A DNA stretch of 64,000 bases, taken from positions 2,442,501 to 2,506,500 of the forward strand of contig NZ_CP073720.1 of assembly GCF_025137375.1 (NCBI RefSeq), given 5' to 3'. The DNA comes from Dactylosporangium fulvum (lineage in GTDB: Bacteria > Actinomycetota > Actinomycetes > Mycobacteriales > Micromonosporaceae). This document shows positions 34,790 through 42,939 of the stretch, one piece after another. The position numbers were made by a program, and so were the translations under genes. Each line of letters begins with the position of its first letter. Within the stretch, counting starts at the first letter, position 1. The notes below the pieces were generated by a model. That model saw only the letters and a program-made list of their open reading frames with translations, did no database searches and had not been told where the DNA came from.

Positions 34790-34840
34790 TTGACCTTGGT
34801 CGGGTTCCGTGGCTGGGGCGACGGAAATCGACCAAGGTCA
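34790..34840. repeat. Dispersed palindrome, copy 2
   Basis: TGACCTTGGTCG (34791-34802) pairs with CGACCAAGGTCA (34829-34840), and the pairing extends inward to about 20 bases per arm with two mismatches. The right half-site ACGGAAATCGACCAAGGTCA is identical to that of the palindrome at 4673-4734. It separates the 40-bp and 36-bp arrays. Confidence 0.85.
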
Positions 34841-34963
34841 TGTTGCTGATGTGGGTCGCGAGCCGGATTCGCGAGGCTGGGGCTGGAGATGCGATGTGTT
34901 GTAGGTGCGGTCGGCGGCACCTTGGACGTCAGCCTTCTTGATTGCGGCCGCGTCGAGATCATG

Positions 34964-35022
34964 GGCCGGACGGTCACGGCGCAGCCGGCACGGCACGCTG
35001 GCTGCGCCGTGACCGTCCGGCC
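34964..35022. repeat. Long hairpin, 23-bp perfect arms
   Basis: Bases 34964-34986 and 35000-35022 are perfect reverse complements with a 13-base loop. The arms contain GGACGGTCACGGC, related to the unit of the adjacent 36-bp array (GTCCGGCC core) in opposite orientation. It may be an inverted pair of degenerate array units, and would fold very stably in RNA or single-stranded DNA. Confidence 0.85.
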
Positions 35023-35043
35023 GACACGGGTCACTCCAGTGCT

Positions 35044-35223
35044 GTGATCGTCCGGCCGGTGTGTCGAGCCGGCTGTGGCGTGATGGTCCCGCCAATGTGC
35101 CGGGCTGGCTGTGGCGTGATCGTCCGGCCGGTGTGCCGGGCTGGCTGTGGCGTGATCGTCCGGCCGGTGTGCCGGGCTGGCTGTGGCGTGATCGTCCGGC
35201 CGGTGTGCCGGGCTGGCTGCGGT
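35044..35223. repeat. 36-bp tandem array, five copies
   Basis: Copies start at 35044, 35080, 35116, 35152 and 35188; a degenerate sixth begins at 35224. The unit opens GTGATCGTCCGGCCGGTGTG and ends GGCTGGCTGTGGC. The middle copies are identical. The period is a multiple of three, so one frame gives a repeated Arg/Pro/Val-rich peptide, but there is no start signal or flanking coding sequence. Confidence 0.9.
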
Positions 35224-35420
35224 GTGATCGTCTGGCCGTGTGGTGCGGGCCGCGATCGTCCGGCCGGCGCGGCGGGCCGGCTGTGTCGTGAGCGTCCGGC
35301 CGGGGTGCTGTGTTCCTCCGGCCAACCGTCGTCCGGGCTGTGCCCCGATCGTCCCGCCAAGCATGCCGTCCGGCGGCCAAGGCACTGTCGAGTTGTGGCG
35401 GAGGGGTGAGCCGCACAAGC

Positions 35421-35454
35421 TTGACGAAGATTGGCTAATTGAGTTAGCTTCTAA
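35421..35454 (+). promoter_or_regulatory. Promoter and overlapping palindromic operators for the hydrolase-TetR operon
   Basis: TTGACG (35421-35426) and TTAGCT (35444-35449), 17 bases apart, form a plausible promoter whose transcript would begin within a few bases of the ATG at 35458, so the mRNA may be leaderless. GCTAA-TTGAG-TTAGC (35434-35448) and TTAG-CTT-CTAA (35444-35454) are overlapping palindromes suited to the TetR protein encoded downstream. The segment is strikingly AT-rich for this genome. Confidence 0.6.
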
Positions 35455-35457
35455 GTT

Positions 35458-36252
35458 ATGGAGATTAGCTTTGAGGGTGGGCGGATCGCCTACGACGACA
35501 GCCGCAACGACGGGCCCCTGGTGCTGTGCCTGCCTGGGATGGGCGTGACCCGCAAGACCTACGATCTGTTTCGGCCTCTGCTCGTCGAGGCCGGCTACCG
35601 CGTCGTCACCATGGACCTCCGCGGCGAGGGGGAGACCGACGCGGTCTGGGCCGACTATGCCCCCGACGCGATCGGCCGTGACGCCATCGCCCTGCTGCGC
35701 CACCTCGACGCCGGGCCCGCCGTGCTCTTCACCAACTCGTATACCGGCGCCACCGCGGTCTGGGCCGCCGCCGAGGCGCCGGAGTTGTTCAGCGCCATCG
35801 TGCTGTCCGCGCCGTTCGCCCGTGTGATGCCCAAACCCAACCCTGTCATGCGGGCGGCCATCCGGGTCGTCGGGCGGTTCCGTCCACTGTGGATGATGTA
35901 CTGGGCGTCGCTGTTCAAGACCTGCAAGCCCGCGAACTTCGCCGAGGAGAAGGCGGCCCTGTCGGCCAGCCTCGCGGAGCCGGGACGGATGGCGGCCCTG
36001 CGCGCCATGGTCGCCGCCGACGTGGCGCCGTGCGAGGCCCGCATGCCCGAGGTTCGCACCTCGGCCCTGGTCGTCATGGGCACCGAGGACCCCGATTTCC
36101 CCGACCCCGCCGCTGAGGCGCGGCTCGTCGCCGGGCGCATCAACGCCGGTGTTGCGATGATCGAGGGTGCGGGACACTACCCGCACTCCGAGTTTCCCGC
36201 CGAGACGGCCGACGCCGTGCTGACCTTTCTGAGGAGCCACCAGGATGCCTAG
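35458..36252 (+). CDS. Alpha/beta-fold hydrolase
   Basis: A 264-residue hydrolase. The oxyanion region is LCLPGMGVTRKTYD; the nucleophile elbow reads LFTNSYTGATAV, with Thr in place of the usual first Gly (T-N-S-Y-T). The acid is in VVMGTEDPDFPDP and the His in EGAGHYPHSE, so the triad Ser-Asp-His is present. There is no signal peptide. The final 8 bases overlap the TetR gene, so both are one operon and the hydrolase probably acts on a compound sensed by that regulator. The substrate is unknown. Confidence 0.87.
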   Translation: MEISFEGGRIAYDDSRNDGPLVLCLPGMGVTRKTYDLFRPLLVEAGYRVVTMDLRGEGETDAVWADYAPDAIGRDAIALLRHLDAGPAVLFTNSYTGATAVWAAAEAPELFSAIVLSAPFARVMPKPNPVMRAAIRVVGRFRPLWMMYWASLFKTCKPANFAEEKAALSASLAEPGRMAALRAMVAADVAPCEARMPEVRTSALVVMGTEDPDFPDPAAEARLVAGRINAGVAMIEGAGHYPHSEFPAETADAVLTFLRSHQDA

Positions 36253-36826
36253 AGCAGGGCTGAACCGGACCGCCGTGGTCGACGCCGCGCTGGCGATCGT
36301 CGACGCCGACGGCCCGGCCGCGCTCACGCTCGCCGCGGTGGCGGCCCGCACCGGCGTCGCCACCCCGTCGCTCTACAAGCACGTCGGCAGTCTCGCCGAG
36401 CTGCGCCGCCTGATCGCGGTGCGCCTCTTCGACGAGTTCACCGCGACGGTGACGGCCGTGGTGCTCGGCCGCAGCGGTGATGCGGCCATGGAGGCGCTGA
36501 TGCGGGCCTACCACGAGTATGCGACGGCCCACCCCAACCGCTACGCGTTCATCCCGCAGCAGCCCGACCCCGACCCGGAGGTGAACGCCGCCGCCGAGCG
36601 GTTCGTCACGCTCTGCTTCGCGGTGCTGAAGGGCTACGGCTTCGGCGACGGCGACCTCGTGCACGCGACCCGGGTCGTCCGGGCCGCGATGCACGGCTTC
36701 GCGATCCTGCACATCTCCGGCGGCTTCGGCCTCCCGCAGGACGTCGCGGTCACCCACCAGAGGCTCATCGAAACGGTGCTGGCCGGCCTCAAGGTCACTC
36801 GTGGGGCAGCAGGAACCGCCAGTTGA
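36245..36826 (+). CDS. TetR-family regulator
   Basis: A 193-residue regulator. The N-terminal HTH reads RTAVVDAALAIVDADGPAALTLAAVAARTGVATPSLYKHVGS (about 8-50). The C-terminal helical domain contains YHEYATAHPNRYAFI and a late HGFAILHISGGFGLP, resembling the WHG-type (TetR_C_33) ligand domain. Its ATG lies in the hydrolase tail, so it is cotranscribed and likely autoregulates the operon through the palindromes at 35434-35454. The 3' end overlaps the convergent secreted protein gene by 32 bp. Confidence 0.9.
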   Translation: MPRAGLNRTAVVDAALAIVDADGPAALTLAAVAARTGVATPSLYKHVGSLAELRRLIAVRLFDEFTATVTAVVLGRSGDAAMEALMRAYHEYATAHPNRYAFIPQQPDPDPEVNAAAERFVTLCFAVLKGYGFGDGDLVHATRVVRAAMHGFAILHISGGFGLPQDVAVTHQRLIETVLAGLKVTRGAAGTAS

Positions 36827-37610
36827 CCTGCATCCGCGTGCCGTCCGGGGCGCGGAACACCGGCCACTGCGCCGGATCCGGGTGCGGCACCGCGCGGATC
36901 AGCGCCCGCGCCTGCCGGCCGCGCAGGTCGAGCCGCGCCACGAACTCGTTCTTGCCCGGGTGCGGCACCGGCACGCCGGCGGGCCACGGCGCGGGCTGCG
37001 TCCCGGTGCCGCCGGTCGGCTGTGCCGGGTCGAGCACCACCGCGATCATCCGTACCGCGTCGGGCCGCCACGCCGAGCCCGTCCCCGTCGTGCGGTCGCG
37101 CAGCCGCGTCACGTGGTCGAGCAGCGAGTACGCCGGCGTCGGGTACGCCCGGTCCTGCCGCGTCTCCTCCAGCCCCTCGAACTGCAGGCTGTGGCGCCGC
37201 CCGGCGGCCCGCGCCGTGAACACCGTCGACGGCACGTCGGCGATGACCGGCGCGCCGGGGCGGCGCCGCGCGTTGGCGGGGTCGCGCAGGACGGTCGTCG
37301 CGTGGTTGCGCAGCGAGCGCAGCGTGCCGGGACTGACCCGCAGCCGCCGGGTCGCGTCCGCGATGAGGACGCCGTCGTCGTAGGCCGCCAGTCGCGCGGG
37401 CCGCAGCGCGTTCCAGCCGGCCGGCACGAACCCGCCGGTCAGTTCCCAGAGCAGGACCGGCCGCGGGCGGTGCCCCGGCACCGACTCCAGCGCCGCCTCG
37501 AGTGTGGTCTCCGGCGCGCCTTCCGGCTCGGCGAGCGCCACGGCCGTGCCCCCGACCGCCGTCGTGAGGCCGATCGCACCCGCGGCCACCAGCAGACTTC
37601 TGCGGTTCAT
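36795..37610 (-). CDS. Secreted protein with Tat-like signal peptide, unknown function
   Basis: A 271-residue protein beginning MNRRSLLVAAGAIGLTTAVGG, with an RR motif and a hydrophobic core that ends at about residue 28 (ALAEP), typical of a Tat or Sec signal peptide. The mature part has no recognised domain; it contains RRPGAPVIADVPSTVF and is basic and proline-rich, ending NWRFLLPHE. ATG 37610 has GGGAG 10 bases upstream. The gene is convergent with the TetR gene and stands alone. A structural or substrate-binding role outside the cell is possible but unproven. Confidence 0.75.
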   Translation of the reverse strand: MNRRSLLVAAGAIGLTTAVGGTAVALAEPEGAPETTLEAALESVPGHRPRPVLLWELTGGFVPAGWNALRPARLAAYDDGVLIADATRRLRVSPGTLRSLRNHATTVLRDPANARRRPGAPVIADVPSTVFTARAAGRRHSLQFEGLEETRQDRAYPTPAYSLLDHVTRLRDRTTGTGSAWRPDAVRMIAVVLDPAQPTGGTGTQPAPWPAGVPVPHPGKNEFVARLDLRGRQARALIRAVPHPDPAQWPVFRAPDGTRMQVNWRFLLPHE

Positions 37611-37799
37611 GGTCTTGTCGCTCCCGTCCCGCCGGGTACGGTTGCCCGGCATCACTGACGTTAACGACAAATCGCCATAAAAGCCTCGGAAATGGTACGG
37701 CCTGAGCAGTCGATGCCCACCGGAGCCGTTGATAGGGTTGGCCATGCGCGTCGCGGGGAGTGCGGACGACGCGATCCCGACCCCGCTTGGGAGCATCGC

Positions 37800-38216
37800 A
37801 TGACCGACCACTGGCACGCCCCGCTGCGGCACGTCAAGGGCAGCGAGCTGAGCGGCGATACCCGCCAGACGTCCGGCATGACCCGGCTGGAGGCGATCTC
37901 CGGCAAGACCGTCGGCTCGTCGAAGGTGTGGATGGGCCAGACCCACGTCGCGCCGGCGACCTCCTCCGGCGACCACCACCACGGCGAGACGGAGACGGCC
38001 ATCTACGTCGTCTCCGGTCACCCGGTCTTCGTCTTCGCGGAGGGGGAGCGGGAGGTCCGCCTGGAGACCTCGCCGGGCGACTACGTCTTCGTCCCGCCGT
38101 TCGTGCCGCACCGCGAGGAGAACCCGGGTGCGGAGGAGGCCGTCGTCGTGATCGCCCGCAGCAGCCAGGAAGGTGTCGTGGTCAACCTGCCGAGCCTGTG
38201 GGCACCGGTGGACTGA
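37800..38216 (+). CDS. Cupin-domain protein
   Basis: A 138-residue single-domain cupin. Metal-binding residues are in the first motif SSGDHHHGETETAIYVVSG and in PPFVPHREENPG of the second. There is no signal peptide. It resembles mannose-6-phosphate isomerase-like small cupins that act as isomerases, dioxygenases or sensors. ATG 37800 has GGGAG 6 bases upstream. It converges on the secreted glycan-active protein; function unknown. Confidence 0.85.
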   Translation: MTDHWHAPLRHVKGSELSGDTRQTSGMTRLEAISGKTVGSSKVWMGQTHVAPATSSGDHHHGETETAIYVVSGHPVFVFAEGEREVRLETSPGDYVFVPPFVPHREENPGAEEAVVVIARSSQEGVVVNLPSLWAPVD

Positions 38217-38262
38217 CCGGCCCGTTCGCGCTGGGCGGCTGCGTCCGCCGTGCCGAGGGCGG

Positions 38263-38300
38263 AGGCGGGTGGCAACCGGACGCCTGGTCGCCACCCGCCT
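38263..38300 (+). terminator. Terminator-like hairpin after the cupin gene
   Basis: AGGCGGGTGGC (38263-38273) pairs perfectly with GCCACCCGCCT (38290-38300) around a 16-base loop, 46 bp downstream of the cupin stop. Confidence 0.65.
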
Positions 38301-38353
38301 GCTGGGGTGTGTCGTTCCGGCCCGTCGGCGTCGGGCCGGGACACCGCTCCCCA

Positions 38354-38388
38354 TCCGGCCCCGGCCATCGGCGTTGGCAGGGGCCGGA
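38354..38388 (-). terminator. Terminator-like hairpin after the secreted glycan-active gene
   Basis: TCCGGCCCC (38354-38362) pairs with GGGGCCGGA (38380-38388), 3 bp beyond the stop of the minus-strand secreted protein gene. Confidence 0.65.
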
Positions 38389-38391
38389 CGA

Positions 38392-40356
38392 CTATCCGTT
38401 GTAGACGCGGAACTCCGAGATCTGGCCGGCCGGCCAGCCGGTGTTCGCGGTGAAGTTCAGCCGCAGGTACCGCACCGTCGAGGTGCTCGGGAAGGCGATC
38501 GTCACGGTGTTGCCGGTCGCCGGGTTGAAGGTGTAGCCGGCGGATCCGACGATCGTGGTGAACGAACTGCCGTCGGTGCTGCCGGTCACCGACAGCGTCT
38601 GCGTCCGGGTGCTCCAGGCCGACGGCGGCGGCAGGGTCAGCACGATCCGCTTCGTGGCCACCGCCGAGCCGAGATCGACCTGGAGCCACTGCGGGAAGGC
38701 GTTGTTCGCGCTCTCCCAGTAGGTGTCCGGGTTGCCGTCGACGGTGTTGCCGCTGCCGTACACCTGGGTGTGGCTGCTCTCCGCGGTCGGGCGGCCCTGC
38801 GCCAGGTTGGTGTTGTTGTTCGGCGGCGCGGACGTCGTCACGCTGACCGTGTTGGACGCGCCGGAGGCGTTGCCGGCCGCGTCGTAGGCGGCGACGGTGA
38901 ACTGGTAGGCCGTCGACGCGGTGAGCCCGGTGACCGTGAACGCCAGCGTGCCGGTGGTCCCGACGACGGTGCTGCCGGATCCGGCCACCCGCGACACGCG
39001 GTACCCCGCCACGCCCACGTTGTCCGTCGACGCGTCCCAGGCGAGCGCGACCGTGGTGTCGGTGGTGCCGGTCACCCGCAGGTTGCCGGGCACCGACGGC
39101 GCGGTCGAGTCGGGGCCGGTCGGGAACGTCGGGGTGAACCGCGTCGCGGTCAGTGCGACCTGTCCCTTGAGCATCCGGCCGCCGTCGTTCGTCAGGCGCA
39201 GGTAGTAGTCCGCGGAGCACGGCGTGCCGTCCTCGTCCAGCGCCCGCATGCCCGAGTTCGTCGGCTGGAAGGCCGCGCTCTCGGCCGTCTTCGCGATCTG
39301 GTTGCCCTCGTTGAACTCGTCGAACATCGAGATGTAGACGCTCGGCACGCCGGCCCGCGTGTGGTTGTAGAACTGCCGCCACATCAGCTCACCGTGGCGG
39401 CGGTGCCCGGCGGCGAGGTCGCCGGGGATGACACACGGCTGGTAGTCGATGCCGCGGGCGTTGAGGTCGGCGAGGTCGGGCAGGACCCGGTTCTGGTAGA
39501 ACCAGTCGGCGCCGTTGTTGTCACTGATCCGGCCGACCATCCACGGCGAGATCATGTTGAAGGCGTGGTAGACGTCGAGGAAACCGGGCCGCGAGTCGTC
39601 GGTGCCGAGGCGCCAGTGGGTCGGCACGCCGCCGATGACGTAGCAGCCCTGGTTCTTGAACCAGTTGATGACGTCGAGGCAGGCCGCCGGCTGGAACGGG
39701 CGGCCGTCGTCGTTGAAGCCGAAGCCCCAGATGCACACGACCGGCTTGCCGTTCTGCCGCGCGTAGGCCGGCGACGCCGTGTAGGCCGACATCTTCGTGG
39801 TCCAGTCGGTCTTGATCTCCGACTGCATGTTCAGCCACCACGTGACGTCGTACATGATGTAGAACTTCCGCCCGAACGCCTCGGCGGACTGGCGCACCTT
39901 GGCCGCCATCGCGTCGCGGGTCGGCCCCTCGCCGCCGAACGGGTTGAACCGCTGCAGGGCCGCCGTGTCGCAGCCGTTCTGCTGCATCCAGCGGAAGTGG
40001 GTGTCGACGGTCTGCTGGTCGTACGAGGAGAACAGGTTGGCCGGCTGGCCGTTGCCGAGGTTGGCGAAGTTGGAGCGGTAGCCACGCGTGAAGTCGCGCA
40101 TGTCCGGCCAGCAGGTGATCGAGCAGGCGCCCGGTGCGGGGGACTGCGACCAGTTCGGGCTGTAGTGCCACCAGCCGTTGATCGGGGCGCCGTCGCCGAT
40201 GCAGGCGAACCAGCCCTGGTAGCCGACGGTGACCTTGCCGACGACGTCGCCGGGCGGGCTGGCCGCCTCGGCCGTGCCGGCCGCGGCGAGGGGCAGGGCG
40301 GTCGCGGCGGCGCCCGCGATCGAGGTGGCGATGACGGAGCGGCGGGAAACTCCCAT
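38392..40356 (-). CDS. Secreted GH71/99-like protein with FN3 and F5/8-C (CBM32-like) domains
   Basis: A 654-residue exported protein. MGVSRRSVIATSIAGAAATAL is a Tat-type signal peptide ending near AAAGTAEAA (about residue 32). The catalytic module (about 35-390) begins GKVTVGYQGWFACIGDG and resembles GH71/GH99-like TIM barrels, with KFYIMYDVTWW, VYISMFDEFNEGNQIA and CVIPGD among conserved segments. An FN3 domain follows (about 405-495, APSVPGNLRVTGTTDTTVALAWD), then a discoidin/F5-8C sugar-binding domain (about 505-654, NLAQGRPTAESS to FRVYNG). ATG 40356 has GAGGAG 6 bases upstream. It probably attacks an extracellular glycan; the substrate is unknown. Confidence 0.85.
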   Translation of the reverse strand: MGVSRRSVIATSIAGAAATALPLAAAGTAEAASPPGDVVGKVTVGYQGWFACIGDGAPINGWWHYSPNWSQSPAPGACSITCWPDMRDFTRGYRSNFANLGNGQPANLFSSYDQQTVDTHFRWMQQNGCDTAALQRFNPFGGEGPTRDAMAAKVRQSAEAFGRKFYIMYDVTWWLNMQSEIKTDWTTKMSAYTASPAYARQNGKPVVCIWGFGFNDDGRPFQPAACLDVINWFKNQGCYVIGGVPTHWRLGTDDSRPGFLDVYHAFNMISPWMVGRISDNNGADWFYQNRVLPDLADLNARGIDYQPCVIPGDLAAGHRRHGELMWRQFYNHTRAGVPSVYISMFDEFNEGNQIAKTAESAAFQPTNSGMRALDEDGTPCSADYYLRLTNDGGRMLKGQVALTATRFTPTFPTGPDSTAPSVPGNLRVTGTTDTTVALAWDASTDNVGVAGYRVSRVAGSGSTVVGTTGTLAFTVTGLTASTAYQFTVAAYDAAGNASGASNTVSVTTSAPPNNNTNLAQGRPTAESSHTQVYGSGNTVDGNPDTYWESANNAFPQWLQVDLGSAVATKRIVLTLPPPSAWSTRTQTLSVTGSTDGSSFTTIVGSAGYTFNPATGNTVTIAFPSTSTVRYLRLNFTANTGWPAGQISEFRVYNG

Positions 40357-40757
40357 GTGGACTCCTCGGGTGTGCCGCCCGGCGGAGCCCACGGCGGCGC
40401 GGACCCGATGGCGGTCGGGCCGGCTTCGAAGGCTCTCTGGGCGGTGTGGCGGGGGCAGCGGGCAAGGCGGGCCCGCGGACCGGCACTGAGCAGCCCACGC
40501 GTGTCACGCGCGGTTGGCGGTGCTGACCATATGACGGCTTCTGGTGGGAAATCCTGCCAGCAACCCTCAGCGCAACGCAATACTTCGATGAATGTTGCGC
40601 AAGTTTCGAACCGACTTTCAGAAGTTTGTTCCGTGTATGTAGTCGATCACGGACGCAGGGTCGACATGGGCGTCGAGCGATCGGCCGTCGAAGTGGCCAC
40701 CCAATAGGTACAAGTAAGATCTTCGATGGGGAAGACGATCGACCAAGGGGAGGCCGG
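40357..40757. promoter_or_regulatory. 400-bp divergent control region
   Basis: No gene. The segment 40530-40740 is less GC-rich than the flanks. TTGCGCAA (40595-40602) is a perfect 8-bp palindrome next to a TTCGAA core (40605-40610), a candidate operator for the secreted glycan-active gene on the minus strand. TAAGAT (40715-40720) is a good minus-10 hexamer for the FAD oxidoreductase gene, with transcript start near 40727; the minus-35 is weak. Confidence 0.45.
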
Positions 40758-42158
40758 ATGGCACCGTCAGCATCGCAGCTTTTCGCCGAGATCAGCACGC
40801 CGGAGCCGCCGGCCGCACCCGAGGTGCTCATGCGCCGGGCGGTCGTGCTCGGCGGCAGCATGGCCGGGTTGATGGCCGCGCGGGTGCTCAGTGACCACGC
40901 CGAAGAGGTGGTGATCGTCGAGCGCGACGGCACTGACGTCGACGCGGGCCCGCGCCCGGGCGTGCCGCAGGGCAGCCAGGTCCACGCGCTGCTGCCGGCC
41001 GGTCAGGTGCAGCTGGAGCGCTGGTTCCCGGGGTTCACCGACGACGCCGTGGCCGCCGGGGCGCCGAACCCGGGCCGCAACGATGCGAAGATCTTCATCA
41101 ACGACGAGCTGCGGCAGGCGCAGGACGCGCCGCCCGAGATGCCGATCCTCATCACCACCCGGCCGTTCCTGGAGGCGCAGGTCCGCCGGAAGGTGCTGGA
41201 GATCGGCAACGTCCGGATGGTCTTCGGGCGGGCCGAGGGCCTGCGGTTCGGCGAGCGGGGTGTCACCGGCGCGCGGTATGTGCCCGCCGGCGGCGACGAG
41301 CCGGTGGAGCTCGACACCGACCTGGTGGTCGACGCGATGGGCCGCTCCAGCCGGCTCGGCGACTGGCTGGAGGAGGCGGGCTGGCCGCGCGCACCGATGC
41401 GCCGCATGCCGATCAAGCTCAACTACGCCTCGGCGCTGTTCGAGCGCGACGAGGCAGTGAGCGACACGTGGGTGGCGATCTCGCAGACCACGCCGGACAA
41501 GGGGCGGGTGGCGCGGATCGGCGGCATCAACTCCGTCGAGGGCGACCGCTGGATCATGCTGGTCGCCGGCTACGACGACGACCGCCCGACCCGCGACGCC
41601 GGCGAGTTCGCGGCCCGCTGCCGGCGGCACTACCCGGCGATGTTCGGCGACATCGCCGAGCGCGGCCGGATGATCGGCAACGTCATCACGTACCACCAGG
41701 CCGACAGCCGGCGCCGGGACTTCCACGAGCTCGACCGGCTCCCGGCCGGCCTGGTCGCGGCCGGTGACGCGGTGGCGTCGTTCAACCCGGTCTACGGGCA
41801 GGGCATGACGTCGGCGATCCTCCACGCGTCGTGCCTGTCGGCGTACCTGCGCGGCCGGCCCGACCTCGCGTCGGAGCCCGCGAAGGCGTACTTCGACCGC
41901 GTCCGCGTGATCGTCGACGCGGCCTGGCAGGTCTCGACCTTCGCCGACCTGGGCCTGCCGCACATCGTCGACGGCCACCCACGCGGCTACAAGGTGATCC
42001 GCTGGGCGAGCAACGTGATCCTGAAGGCGTCGATGACCGACTCGGTCACGAGCCAGCGCCTCAACCGGGTCACGGCGATGATCGGCCATCCGGCGGAGCT
42101 GGCGAAGCCGTCGGTCCTCCTGCGCGCCCTGCGGGTGAACCTGTTCCGGGGGCGCTGA
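40758..42158 (+). CDS. FAD-dependent oxidoreductase, geranylgeranyl-reductase/PHBH-like
   Basis: A 466-residue flavoprotein. The dinucleotide-binding motif is VVLGGSMAGLMAARVL (about 29-44), with VVIVERDGTD for the ribose. The second FAD motif is LVAAGDAVASFNPVYGQGMTSAI near residue 335. The arrangement places it in the p-hydroxybenzoate hydroxylase-like superfamily; similar actinomycete proteins are annotated as FAD-binding monooxygenases. ATG 40758 has GGGGAGG 5 bases upstream. There is no partner gene in the operon, so the substrate cannot be guessed. Confidence 0.85.
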   Translation: MAPSASQLFAEISTPEPPAAPEVLMRRAVVLGGSMAGLMAARVLSDHAEEVVIVERDGTDVDAGPRPGVPQGSQVHALLPAGQVQLERWFPGFTDDAVAAGAPNPGRNDAKIFINDELRQAQDAPPEMPILITTRPFLEAQVRRKVLEIGNVRMVFGRAEGLRFGERGVTGARYVPAGGDEPVELDTDLVVDAMGRSSRLGDWLEEAGWPRAPMRRMPIKLNYASALFERDEAVSDTWVAISQTTPDKGRVARIGGINSVEGDRWIMLVAGYDDDRPTRDAGEFAARCRRHYPAMFGDIAERGRMIGNVITYHQADSRRRDFHELDRLPAGLVAAGDAVASFNPVYGQGMTSAILHASCLSAYLRGRPDLASEPAKAYFDRVRVIVDAAWQVSTFADLGLPHIVDGHPRGYKVIRWASNVILKASMTDSVTSQRLNRVTAMIGHPAELAKPSVLLRALRVNLFRGR

Positions 42159-42258
42159 GCGCGGGACGCTGAGCGCGCGCGGTTGGTGCTGCACGCGCTC
42201 GCCGTCCTCGTCGCCGTCGTCACGCAGGTCCGGCGGGCGGGGCGGCGGTCCGGGGAGG

Positions 42259-42858
42259 TCATTGCGACAGCGGCGCGAGGTAGCCGTACAACACCTTCTT
42301 GAGTTCCTCGACGACCGCCGGCCGCTCGCCGGGCTCCGCGGCGAGCACCAGCGGCAGCATCGCCTGGAACACCTGGATCGCCACGCGTGCGGTGCGGGCG
42401 CGGTCCGCCTCCGCCAGCCCGGGGGCCTTCGCGGTGATGATCGCGGCCACCCGGCCCAGCAGCGCGGCCTGGATCGGCTCGGCGGCGGCCGCCAGGCCCG
42501 GCGGCATGTCCGGGCGGGCGAAGAGCGCCTTGAAGCCCGGGTTCGCCACGTTGAACGCGAGGATCGGATCGACCGTCCGGTCCAGGATGTCGCGCCAGTC
42601 CATCGCGGACACGTCGTGGCCGGTGAGCGCGGCGGTGTGCGCCTCGTGCATCTCGCTGACGAAGCGCTCCGCGAGCGCGGCGGCGATCGCCTCCTTGTTG
42701 CCGAAGAACTGGTACAGCGAGCCGGGTGAGATGCCGGCCGCGGCGGCGATCGCGTTGGTCGTCGCCTTCTCGTAGCCGGACTCGGCGAACACCCGGCCGG
42801 CGGCATCGAGGATCTCCGCCATCCGCCGCTCACCGCGAGCCTGCCGTTTCGCGACCAC
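42259..42858 (-). CDS. TetR-family repressor of the MMPL efflux gene
   Basis: A 199-residue TetR protein. The HTH region is RRMAEILDAAGRVFAESGYEKATTNAIAAAAGISPGSLYQFFGNK (about 9-55). The long C-terminal domain binds an unknown ligand. GTG 42858 is preferred because AAGGGG lies 6 bases upstream. It is divergent from the MMPL transporter, and two copies of an ACGAG-n5-GCTCG palindrome occupy the space between them, consistent with control of both directions. Confidence 0.92.
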   Translation of the reverse strand: MVAKRQARGERRMAEILDAAGRVFAESGYEKATTNAIAAAAGISPGSLYQFFGNKEAIAAALAERFVSEMHEAHTAALTGHDVSAMDWRDILDRTVDPILAFNVANPGFKALFARPDMPPGLAAAAEPIQAALLGRVAAIITAKAPGLAEADRARTARVAIQVFQAMLPLVLAAEPGERPAVVEELKKVLYGYLAPLSQ

Positions 42859-42868
42859 GGGCACCCCC

Positions 42869-42919
42869 TTGCAAAACACGAGCGACTGCTCGTATCTTCG
42901 AACACGAGTTGTTGCTCGC
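42869..42919. promoter_or_regulatory. Twin TetR-type operators and divergent promoters
   Basis: ACGAGCGACTGCTCGT (42878-42893) and ACGAGTTGTTGCTCGC (42904-42919) share the ACGAG-n5-GCTCG pattern 26 bp centre to centre. For the MMPL gene, TTGCAA (42869-42874) and TATCTT (42893-42898), 18 bases apart, make a promoter with operator 1 in its spacer and operator 2 just after the predicted start of transcription. A minus-strand promoter for the TetR gene overlaps the same sites. Confidence 0.75.
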
Positions 42920-42939
42920 AAAAATACCAGGAGGCCCGC

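Larger units (their letters stand above)
34293..35457. other. Gene-free repeat-rich region, 1.17 kb
   Basis: No credible gene. It contains a 40-bp tandem array, a second copy of the 4.7-kb palindrome, a long hairpin and a 36-bp tandem array, all listed separately. Both arrays begin with a GTGATCG-like core. Frames open through the arrays on both strands translate to repeated low-complexity peptides in unrelated phases and are not genes, since the 40-bp period shifts frame each copy. Confidence 0.75.
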
